From positions 41,096,204-41,160,203 of the forward strand of contig CM070554.1 of the NCBI GenBank assembly GCA_036346405.1: a stretch of DNA of 64,000 nt, given 5' to 3'. The stretch comes from Phyllostachys edulis (Eukaryota > Streptophyta > Magnoliopsida > Poales > Poaceae). Shown here piece after piece: positions 11,099 through 20,002 of the stretch. The notes below the pieces were generated by a model. The model was not told where the DNA came from. It searched no databases and worked only from the letters and a program-made list of their open reading frames with translations. The position numbers were made by a program, and so were the translations under genes. Position 1 is the stretch's first letter. Each line of letters begins with the position of its first letter.

Positions 11099-12637
11099 TG
11101 TTGGAAATATGCCCTAGAGGCAATCATAGAGATGATTATATTTCATTATGTTCATGACATTGGATAATGTGTTATCTTGTTCCTAGAATAATATTGTTAA
11201 TATTTGTTATCAAGTATGTGACTTGGTTGTGAAACTTTATATTTATACGATAATTATATTTATACGATCCCTGGTCGGAAACATATGAGGACACATATGA
11301 ATAGACTAGCATATGTATTGGTTGATGACTATGTTTCACGAGTCATAGATATGGAGATATCAAACCAATAATATGGACACATGTTAGAGAACATGGTGTT
11401 GGATAAGACCCACCTTGAGACACTATTGAGATTGTTATGATTCTATGTGTCGTTAGTTGGTCTCAAGCAATGATGATGTATAATCCTTAGACCTGAGATC
11501 AAGATGGTTTCCTACATGTGTAATAGCACTCTTAGGGTGCCAAACGCTACACCGTGAATCGGGTAGTTATAAAGGTAGCTGGGTATGCTGTGAAACATGG
11601 AGAGGAATGTGACCGGTCGATGTGGGATTTGTCCTCCTAACATAACAGAGAGATGTCTCTGGGCCCTCACAGATCGGATATAGAAAGTGCATGGCCGTGC
11701 CACTAGTAGTCAAGTGTTCGACCATGTAAAGTTATCTAACACTCGATCGAGAAAGAATTGAACAGTCCATGGATCACACAACATCTCACCTGGAGTTCAA
11801 CCAGACATCGTGAGGCAAAAGGAGTACACACGAGTAGGTCACTAAGTTCGATCAATTACAGACTGGTCGTATGGAGATACGAGCTGGTCATAGACTGGTT
11901 GAACGTAATCACAGAGTGGTCGTAACCTGGTTGTAAGAAGTTACGAACTGGTCGTATAGAGATAGGACCTAGTCGTAAGTGATGAGGACCTGATCGTAGA
12001 TCATATTGCATTAAGGTTCGTCCGATATAATTTGTGTGTATTCGGGAATCGCTATGTTCTGCTAGGAGCCGCTACAACTAGTGATCGGAAAGGGTTTCCA
12101 AGTCACAACCGATTATGCATGAACCTACAGGGTCACACACTTAACGGGTTGGAACAAACTAGTACGAATACGATTCGTAAACGTGTTCGGATAGGATCCG
12201 TCATGAGCACTATATAAGGAGATGCATGAGGCTGTTGGGAGGTACGCATGGAAACACCACCGAAACCCTAGCCACCATCCTCCTGAGAGCTCTGTCGTGC
12301 GACTTGGTGCAAGCACACCGACGTACGGTTGTTCCTCCCCTGGACGTGTGGATACCGTAGAGGTGCTACTACGACTGTTGCACTTGAGGACGATCCGCGA
12401 TCTTCACAAGGAACTGCAGACGTTGCTGGAGGAGACGATCGACTCGTGAGGATGTTGGACAATCGACTACGACCACTACATCAACGCGCTCGATGTTGGA
12501 ACAGGCTGCTCCAACTCTTCTTCCGCTGCTCTGCGTGTCTAGTGGTAACGATCTATGATCATCTACTTGCTTGGCTTCCTGGTTTGCGTGGTAGAAATTT
12601 TTGTTTGTAGCTATCGTAGCCTACTTGCGACCCTACA
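11099..12637 (+). repeat. Copia-1 5' LTR
   Basis: 1,539 bp, starting TGTTGGAAATATGCCC and ending CCCTACA. It aligns throughout with the 3' LTR at 34859-36389. Relative to the other family copies it lacks one ~21-bp CTGGTCGTA repeat unit near 11945. Position 12508-12510 (GCT) is the unoccupied equivalent of the CACTA-4 insertion site. Confidence 0.92.
12211..12217 (+). promoter_or_regulatory. Copia-1 5' LTR TATA box
   Basis: TATATAAGGAG follows GAGCAC. It is conserved in all four LTR copies of the family, and transcription would start about 30 bp downstream. Confidence 0.65.
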
Positions 12638-12638
12638 G

Positions 12639-12651
12639 TGGTATCAGAGCC
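12639..12651 (+). other. Copia-1 primer binding site
   Basis: TGGTATCAGAGCC one base after the LTR end; initiator Met-tRNA type. Confidence 0.92.
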
Positions 12652-12842
12652 ATCCTGCGTAGTTTTTTATCTGGATCGATCACATATACTTGATATGTGG
12701 TAGTAGTAGATTGGATCTATTACTGGTCGGGTCTGGTAACCTAGATCGGTTCATATAGATGGAACGATCTAGACCCTGGTCGATTTGATCGATCGGTTTC
12801 TCGGTGGTAGTAGATGGGTTTACGAGGAGGTATGAGCTATAA
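12652..12842 (+). other. Copia-1 leader, part 1 (before gypsy insertion)
   Basis: Non-coding leader that aligns with the reverse complement of Copia-2 near 8555-8740. It ends with TATAA (12838-12842), the left copy of the gypsy target duplication. Confidence 0.8.
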
Positions 12843-13740
12843 TGATGAAACACGGTGGCGCGATCTTCCGATAGGTTCGATTGATTTCGTTGTGAGGACG
12901 TTGACGCTTTGAGGCTTCCGACCCGTAAATCGTCACCTCGCAATTCGCTACACCCGCACGACTGTCGTTATCAACCACGCTTGCACGCGATCGACCTTAC
13001 CACGAGGGTTATGATTCCTGCAAGCAATCGAAGCAACTCACAAGAACAAGGTAGATGCAATCTGAATTATATTGCGAATATAGATGAAGTTCACAAGTGG
13101 GGTTCCTCAAACCGAACAAGCGGCGAAACTGCAAAGTGGCAGAATAATCTAAGAAAAACCCAACCCTAAACTGTGGCGGCTGCTGCACATATATAGGGGG
13201 AGGAACGTGAGGAGGTCGACCTAGGATTGTGCTACCATGGGGAGAGGTGTACACATCCTGGGCTTTTACCTCGACACGCTTACAAGGCCTTATTAGGCCC
13301 AGAACGGTGATGCAGCACTTTATTTCCATGATTCTGACTAACTCCCATCGTGGTCATAGAGCGGGTACACCTGGTTGTAGAGCTTGTAGACCTGGTCGTA
13401 GAGCACGGAGAACTGGTCGTAGACCTTGGGAATCTGGTCGTAGACCTTCTGCAACCCAAAATCTCTTCTCAACGCAATTAGAGAGACTTCCTTTGCTTAG
13501 GCGCAATCAGCGCAGATGACTAGGACTTGACGGATCCTTCCCATTATTCCTAAGTATAAAAGATCATAATTATTAGGTAGTATACCATTCTGCATAGATA
13601 AATTATTAGCACCTAGAAACGAGCTCACCTCATAATTTAAGTGACGTGCACGTGCTCTTGTCATAGGGCCTTGTAGTTTAGCAACCGGATCTGGAAGGTT
13701 TTGCGTAGTGCATGTATCCGAAGGAGTGATGTCCTCATCA
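12843..13740 (-). repeat. Gypsy 3' LTR
   Basis: 898 bp, minus orientation, paired with 17396-18271. It has one more ~21-bp TGGTCGTAGACC repeat unit (about 13420-13442) than its partner, which explains the length difference. A TATA-like TATATA lies near 13187-13193 on the minus strand. Confidence 0.9.
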
Positions 13741-13919
13741 TCCTCCCCCTCTTGAATTGGAGTCGTCCACGACTCAAGGTCATCTTCTTTCCCCAAATAT
13801 GGCTTCAAATCCGTAGGGCTGGTCGTGGACCTGGTCGTAGGACTAGTCGTAGACCTTGGGAACTGGTCGTAGATCACATAGAACTGGTCGTAGACCTTGG
13901 GAAACTGGTCGTAGATCAC
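13497..13919 (-). pseudogene. Gypsy polyprotein C-terminal tail, reading into the 3' LTR
   Basis: A minus-strand frame that starts in tandem VYDQF-type repeats (about 13815-13950), passes an acidic linker and contains TRARAR-LNYEV, a signature I associate with the C-terminus of grass gypsy polyproteins. It crosses the polypurine tract and continues about 240 bases into the LTR, to 13497. The same tail is encoded in the other LTR (18195-17890). The repeats sit where reverse transcriptase to integrase should be, so this tail is fused to the RT remnant by a deletion plus repeat expansion. Confidence 0.6.
13741..13753 (-). other. Gypsy polypurine tract
   Basis: The minus strand reads AAGAGGGGGAGGA immediately before the LTR start TGATGAGG. 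Confidence 0.75.
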
Positions 13920-13950
13920 AGAGAACTAGTCGTAGACCTTGGCAAACTGC
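13815..13950 (-). repeat. TGGTCGTAGA tandem repeats replacing pol
   Basis: Five to seven imperfect ~21-bp units (plus strand CTGGTCGTAGACCTTGGGAA alternating with CTGGTCGTAGATCACA-type units). On the minus strand they encode alternating VYDQFPK / IYDQF-like repeats. A shorter run of the same motif is in both LTRs (13370-13450 and 17905-17985). Confidence 0.75.
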
Positions 13951-14279
13951 AACCCAAAATCCACAGGAAGCTCCAATTGATATGCAGCAAGGTTTGGCAA
14001 AGTCGCTCCTGGGGTCAAATCGATGTGATGCTCTATCTCTCGAATACGTGGTAATCCTGGGGGTTCCTCAGCGGGAAATACGTCCACATACTCCTGCAAA
14101 AGGTTAGCAATAGCAGGAGGCAAAGAGCTAGATATATTCTCTAGTGAAAATAAAGCATCTTTGCATATCAAAGCATAGCACAGTAGCTCATTATCATAAA
14201 TGTCAGCAAGTTCAGATTTAGTGGCAAGCATAGAACAACTCTTCAATCTAATTCCTTCTGCCTTAGATCTAGGTGCCAC
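13926..14279 (-). pseudogene. Gypsy reverse transcriptase N-terminal remnant
   Basis: The minus-strand frame contains EYVDVFPAEEPPGLP followed by HHIDLTPGA, the conserved entry into the gypsy reverse transcriptase. The match stops about 15 residues later; fingers, palm with its catalytic aspartates, RNase H and integrase are absent, and the frame runs into the VYDQF repeats. Family knowledge identifies the motif; the deletion is seen directly. Confidence 0.75.
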
Positions 14280-14398
14280 TTCCTCCCCTTTAGGTGGGAA
14301 AACATGTTTTACTACTTGCTGATTTTCAGAACCATGCTCCTTGGTGTTTCTTTCATTTTAAGCATACGCTGCTTCTTCTTTCAAAATTTCAACGGGTG

Positions 14399-14812
14399 TT
14401 AAAGGCAACAACTTAATCTTCTTACCCCTATGTGAGAACGAGTAGGTATTAGCTCTACCATTGTGCAAAATATCATTATCATATAACCAAGGCCTACCGA
14501 GCAACAAGAGCATGCTTGCATAGGCACTACATCAAAGTCGGCACTTTCTTTGTAATTACCAGCTGAAAATTGCACTCTCACAACCTTGTTTACCTTTAAC
14601 TTACCACATGAATTGAACCATTGGATGTAGTAGGGACGTGGGTGTGGTTGTGTGGCCAAGCCAAGCTTCTTGACCATCTCAGAACTTGCAAGGTTATTGC
14701 AGCTTCCTCCATCAATGATGACTTTACAGGCTCTCTCCTTCACGAAAAATCTGGATTGAAACAAGTTGTGCCGCTGATTTTGCTCTGCTCTCTCCACTTG
14801 TGCGCTCAACAC
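14399..14812 (-). pseudogene. Gypsy aspartic protease
   Basis: The minus-strand frame carries the active-site-like block IIDGGSCNNLAS about 35 residues in, followed by a hydrophobic beta-rich stretch typical of retropepsin-like proteases. This enzyme cleaves the element polyprotein. The ORF is separated from the RT remnant (13926-14279) by a break near 14300-14400. The catalytic triplet is DGG rather than DTG or DSG; I believe DGG occurs in some grass gypsy elements but cannot verify it here. Confidence 0.7.
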
Positions 14813-16148
14813 TCACTGCGCAACAAGGCTCACATGATTCCCTGTTTCAACCGCAGTTACTGGTTCCTCTACATCATCAGCATCACTATCTATCTCGTCT
14901 CCTCCACCTGTAATGTTAGCTGCAAGTACATTTTCATCCTCAATATCACTAGCACTTACATATCCACCGTCCTCAGTGGCAAGGTATGCTCGCTGACTTG
15001 GGTAGTCCCTCATGACGTGGCCCATTCCCTTGCAACGGTGGCAAACAATCTCGGTCGTACAGCCCGTGGAAGAAACCGAAGAAGAACTCTTGGCTGGGGC
15101 CTGCACATTAGTAGATTTACTTACCTCGGGTGCATGTGACGGTGTCGGAGGTGCTGCTGAACGCGCCCTACTCGAGGAGGGGGCAGCAGACTGTGTAGCC
15201 GAAGGTGGGACTGTTTCAACTTGCCCCGGCGTTGATCTTGGTGTAGACGTGCTTCCAAAATTGTTCGTTGGCCTCTGCTGTCGTCCCTGCAATTCCTTTT
15301 CTGCCAAACATGCAAGTTGGAACAATCTAGGGACACTATCATATTCTTTGTAATCAACTATGTCCTGAATTTCACATCTTAATCCTCCATAAAAACGTGC
15401 CATCGCAGCCTCTTCATCCTCAATAACATCACTACGCAACATACTAATTTGTAGCTCCTGATAATATTCTTCTACGGATCTATTGCCTTGGTTTAAGCGC
15501 TGCAATTTCTTAAGCAAGTCACGCTTAAAAGAAGGTGGAACAAATCATTACACATAGCAACCTTTAAAGCATCCCAAGTAGTAGCGCTAATCCATCATTG
15601 CATACCCTATTCCACCAAATGATGGCAAAGTTTTAAATTCACTGTGGCTTGTCTAACTCTATGCACTTCAGAACTAAGTGAGCATTAAATTTCATTCTCC
15701 GTCAACTCCCAATCTAGATATGTTTGACATCATAAGCACCCACAAAACATGGTATAGTGAACTTGACTTTAGCATATGGATCATCATTAACATGTGCATT
15801 ATGTTGCTGAGCGTTATCACCTCTCATACCTAGACGGTTGAAGTTCAACCGGTTTCGTTGTCGTGCATCAAAGGCATCGTGGTTGTGCATCTCATTTTCA
15901 TTGTCAAACTCACAGTCATGGGCTGCACCTTGAGGATCCACACGCCCATTGTTCGGTGGTTGATTGGCCAAACCATCAATGCGTGTGTTGAGCATTGCGA
16001 TACTATCATTGAGTTGCTGTAGTGTAGCATTTGTTTCTGCAAACTTCCTATCAATGTCATCATTAATAGCATGGCGGTGCTCATCCAACACCCTCGTGAG
16101 CTCTTCCCTCAAAACACACTCTTGCGCCTCCAATTCCTCACCTGCCAT
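14813..16148 (-). pseudogene. Gypsy Gag polyprotein
   Basis: Gag starts at the ATG at 16148. Residues 1-144 (16148-15714) hold a coiled-coil-like N-terminus with Leu/Ile heptads (near TLQQLNDSIAMLNTRIDGL) and reach PCFVGAYD, typical of the capsid entry. After a break, 15517-14813 continues with the retrotrans_gag segment (VEEYYQEL, MARFYGGL), a Ser/Pro/Ala-rich linker and a zinc knuckle reading CHRCKGMGHVMRDY. The last cysteine of that knuckle is Tyr, so zinc binding is probably lost. Interruptions near 15520-15710 split the frame. It would build the virus-like particle. Confidence 0.8.
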
Positions 16149-16752
16149 GGTTAGTAGAAGACAAAAGACAACACAAAGATATTATCCCTATCAACTACTA
16201 GGTGGTGGGAGGTGGGATCACACACTCTCAAGCGTCTTACCAAGCTCTTATGAATTTCTTACCAATTGCAGCAGGTGGTATGATTGGAGAAGGTGGGATG
16301 TACGACCGCGGCGGATGGCAAATGCGAGGATCCAAATCTGAGGGCCGAAAGTATGCGGAGCTCGGACAGGCAAAATTTTGTAGCAAGGAATAGCAGTAAT
16401 GAAACAGATTAGCAAAGCTGAATCAAAGTCCACGGTACTCGTCACAGTTGCTGGCCCAAACGCGTTCCTAGAACTAGCTCAAGCAAGCCGAAAAATAGGG
16501 TAGATACAAGCACAATGGAACAAAATTCGCAAAGCAACTGATTTCTCCTTCTTCTTCCTTCTTTTTTTTTGAATTCCTTTTTTTTGCACTCTTTGTTTCT
16601 TGCTTTCTTTTCTTTTCCTTTTCTTTTTTTTTTGCAAATGTGACACAACAAGCTCAAAACTCTTCTGCTACCTTTGCTGGGTCCAAAGAGGTGAGTGGGT
16701 CACAAACTGTTTCCGGAGAGCAGGGGTATAAAGGTAATAAAAAGAATCCGAG

Positions 16753-17072
16753 CAGGTGGTCGAAAGGGGAGATGGTCGAATCCGAGCAGGTGGTCGAACT
16801 CGAAAAGGTGGTCGAATCCGAGCAGGTGGTCGAACTCGAAAAGGTGGTCGAATTCGAGGAGCTGGATGTAGTGGTTGAACTCGAGTAGGTGGTCGGATCC
16901 GAGTGGTTGGTTGAACTCGAGGAGGTGGGCGTATCCGACTGGGTGGTCGAACCCGAGGAGGTGGGCGTATCCGACTAGGTGGTCGAACACGAGGAGGTGG
17001 TCGAACTCGAGTAGGTGGTCGAATCCGACTGGGTGGTCGAACCCGAGGAGGTGGTCGTATCGGAGGGGGGGT
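16753..17072 (-). repeat. 18-bp minisatellite in gypsy leader, encoding a Pro/Arg hexapeptide repeat
   Basis: About 17 imperfect copies of an 18-bp unit (plus strand AGGTGGTCGAATCCGAGC-like). Since 18 is divisible by three, one minus-strand frame stays open across the array (ORF 17132-16668, 154 aa), reading repeated RPP-R-I/V units. It lies between the primer site and the gag start. Whether it is translated is unknown; it could equally be an RNA-structural or neutral repeat. Confidence 0.8.
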
Positions 17073-17381
17073 CACGATCTCGGCTATACCAGACAAATCA
17101 AAGGATGCAGCCAAGGGCAGGTCGAGATTCACGATGACCAGAACAGCAAAGACTCGACGCTAGAAACTAGATCACGACGACTAGACCAGCAACAAAACAC
17201 CGACGATGGACTCGAATTCAACAACGCGAAAACTGAAAACACAACTGTGAAAGGCACAAAGTGGTTTGGACGGCGGAAGAACTAAGATCTAAAACTTTTT
17301 GTGGGGCAATTTTCTGGACTCTAAGTGATGGAACACAACTATCAAAAGGGGATAAAAAGATTATCTAACGGGCAACCTGAT

Positions 17382-17393
17382 GCTCTGATACCA
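17382..17393 (-). other. Gypsy primer binding site
   Basis: The minus strand reads TGGTATCAGAGC two bases after the LTR end CATCA; initiator Met-tRNA type. Confidence 0.88.
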
Positions 17394-17395
17394 CT

Positions 17396-18271
17396 TGATG
17401 AAACACGGTGGCCCGATCTTTCGATAGGTTCGATTGATTTCGTCGTGAGGACGTTGACGCTTTGAGGCTTCCGACCCGCAGATCGTCACCTCGCAATTCG
17501 CTACACCCGCACGACTGTCGTTATCAACCACGCTTGCACGCGATCGACCTTACCACGAGGGTTATGATTCCTGCAAGCAATCGAACCAACTCACAAGAAC
17601 AAGGTAGATGCAATCTGAATTATATTGCGAATATAGATAAAGTTCACAAGTGGGGTTCCTCAAACCGAACAAGCGGCGAAACTGCAAAGTGGCAGAATAA
17701 TCTAAGAAAAACCCAACCCTAAACTGTGGCGGCTGCTGCATATATATAAGGGGGGAACGTGAGGAGGTCGACCTAGGGTTGTGCTACCATTGGGAGAGGC
17801 GTACACATCCTGGGCTTTTACCTCGACAAGCTTACAAGGCCTTATTAGGCCCAAAACGGTGACGCAGCACCTTATTTCCACGATTCTGACTAACTCCCAT
17901 CGTGGTCGTAGAGCGGGTACACCTGGTTGTAGAGCTTGTAGACCTGGTCGTAGAGCATGGAGAACTGGTCGTAGACCTTCTGCAACCCAAAATCTCTTCC
18001 CAGCGCAATTAGAGGGACTTCCTTTGCTTGGGCGCAATGAACGCAGATGACCAGGACTTGACGGATCCTTCCCATTATTCCTAAGTATAAAAGATCACAA
18101 TTATTAGGTATTATACCATTCTGCATAGATAAATTATTAGCACCTAGAAACGAGCTCACCTCATAATTTAAGTGACGTGCATGAGCTCTTGTCATAGGGC
18201 CTTGTAGTTTAGCAACGGGATCTGGAAGGTTTTGCGTAGTGCGTGTATCCGAAGGAGTGATGTACTCATCA
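17396..18271 (-). repeat. Gypsy 5' LTR
   Basis: 876 bp; on the minus strand it starts TGATGAG at 18271 and ends CATCA at 17396. It is nearly identical to 12843-13740, which suggests a fairly young insertion. A TATATATA run at about 17739-17749 is the likely promoter box. Outside it lies TATAA (18272-18276), the right target duplication. Confidence 0.92.
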
Positions 18272-18276
18272 TATAA

Positions 18277-19376
18277 GGACCAAATGATTTATTGCGCTTG
18301 TTCACGACCAAACTGCATATCACTCCTACCGGTCGGAATTCCGCCATCGGAGTTTGCCGCAGTGTGTGGTCGTATCAAAGGCAATAATCAAAGTGGTTCA
18401 GAATAGGGTTAATGTGATTAATCTGATGATTTCTGGACTCCGCCCGCCAACCGGCTAGCGGGATCGCCGTGCTGGGTATTCGTACAGCACGCTATAGGTA
18501 GTGTGTGCTCATGTCGTCCCATAGAATTGGATTCTGTGCATAACTTGTTTTTTGTAGGGATTGATGTGAATAGTATGACCCATAATGATTCATGTATGAG
18601 ATGCATGTATGTATGTAATTTCCATGACCTGCGTGTCATGCTTATTGCAGCCCAAGGCTGTCTATATCTTTGTATAACGGCCTACGTGTCGACTTGTGAT
18701 GCTTTTTTACTCCTTGTAATTCATTACTAGTGCTATTAGGAGTAATGGCTTAGTAGGAGTACTTGGAGGAGTCAACCATTTGGAGACACGGTGAACAGGA
18801 TGCATGGCGATGGAGATCACCATGGAGAAGGGTCATACTGTATCACAATGCAATTTGATTGTCTGTGAATGCCTTTATATTCCTGTTCATTTATTTCTAT
18901 ACATGTTTTTGCTTTAAATGCTTATAACATGGTAGAAGTAAAAATCCCTCACATAATATTAGGTTAAATTGATGCCCTCCCAAATGCTGCACCATCCAAA
19001 GTCATGTATTTTAATGGTAGGTCTTGCCATAGCAGAATGCCATTAACAATCCTTGACTAGATGGGTTTGTGTTAGACACTTACACGCTAAGCATTGGTTT
19101 AACTTAACAAGGTTATCATAACAGTTGTGGACCTTGGGGCATAAGGGTTGGGTGCCGAAGCATAAAGATGCTGCCCAACAACAAGAGTCATATAGAGATA
19201 TGATTAGCAAAGGGTTGCTTACCATTTTCACCAGTCTTCTAGCAGTGATGCCATAGCTCACTAGTAGATTAAATGATTATGGATCTTGAATCACTAAAAT
19301 GTCATAAGAGGGATATGGAATTTAGTGGGAGTATTTTTGTTAAATTGTTTAATAGAAGTTACTTTGATTGAACATA
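18277..19376 (+). other. Copia-1 leader, part 2 (between gypsy and CACTA-1)
   Basis: Non-coding leader that aligns with the reverse complement of Copia-2 at about 7395-8548. It ends with ATA (19374-19376), the left target duplication of CACTA-1. Short ORFs here have no recognisable domains. Confidence 0.8.
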
Positions 19377-19397
19377 CACTACTACAGGAAGCCACAT

Positions 19398-19802
19398 CAC
19401 AGACGGTTCAGAACCGTCATCACAGACGGTTTCCGAACCGTCTATATTTGTTGGTCTGTGATAACAGGCAGTTATCACAGACGGTACAAAACCGTCTGTG
19501 ATATGTAATAGCACAGACGGTTTTTTTATTAAAACCGTCTATGAAGGCTAGTATCACAGATGGTTTCCACTAAAAACCGTATGTGATACGCGAATATCAC
19601 AGACGGTTCTAAAAAAAACCGTCTGTGATACGTGAATATCACAGACAGCTTTTCTTGAGAACCGTCTGTGATATGCGCGTATCACAGAGAGTTTTTTTTA
19701 AGAACTGTCTGTGATATTCGCGTATCACAGACAATTTTTAGTCGAAACCGTCTGTGATACTAGCCTTCACAAACGGTTTTAACAAAAAACCGTCTGTGAT
19801 AG
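19398..19802. repeat. CACTA-1 left subterminal palindromic repeats
   Basis: About a dozen copies of TATCACAGACGGTT and its reverse complement AACCGTCTGTGATA, arranged as back-to-back inverted pairs. In CACTA elements such subterminal repeats are the binding sites for element-encoded proteins. The motif differs from the right-end version (30430-30862). Confidence 0.85.
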
Positions 19803-20002
19803 TTCATACTCGACTACATTTTTGCTGTTTTTTGGCTAGCCTCAGGAATTGCTAGCCATGCCCTCTGAAAACAAGTATGCACAAAAACAGATTCATCAGA
19901 GATAATCAATTGTTGACAACTCAAAGTGATCATTACTCAAAACAAATTACAAAAGATCGCATTTGTTCAAGTATTATCGCTATAGTTACAACTAGATTAC
20001 AA

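Larger units (their letters stand above)
12843..18271 (-). mobile_element. Non-autonomous Ty3/gypsy retrotransposon inserted in Copia-1
   Basis: A complete 5,429-bp element in minus orientation: 5' LTR at 17396-18271, primer site at 17382-17393, gag, protease, a short RT remnant and 3' LTR at 12843-13740. Both outer ends are flanked by the exact 5-bp duplication TATAA (12838-12842 and 18272-18276). The LTRs are about 898 and 876 bp, nearly identical, starting TGATGA and ending CATCA. The reverse transcriptase, RNase H and integrase are missing, so movement would need enzymes from a full-length relative. The Copia-2 copy has the empty site at 8549-8553, which confirms insertion. Confidence 0.92.

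Noticed and set aside
12639..12651. tRNA gene fragment
   Set aside because: The TGGTATCAGAGCC match is the retroelement primer binding site beside an LTR; no cloverleaf is present.
16753..17072. CRISPR-like repeat array
   Set aside because: The units are contiguous with no spacers, imperfect and in a eukaryotic retroelement; it is a minisatellite.
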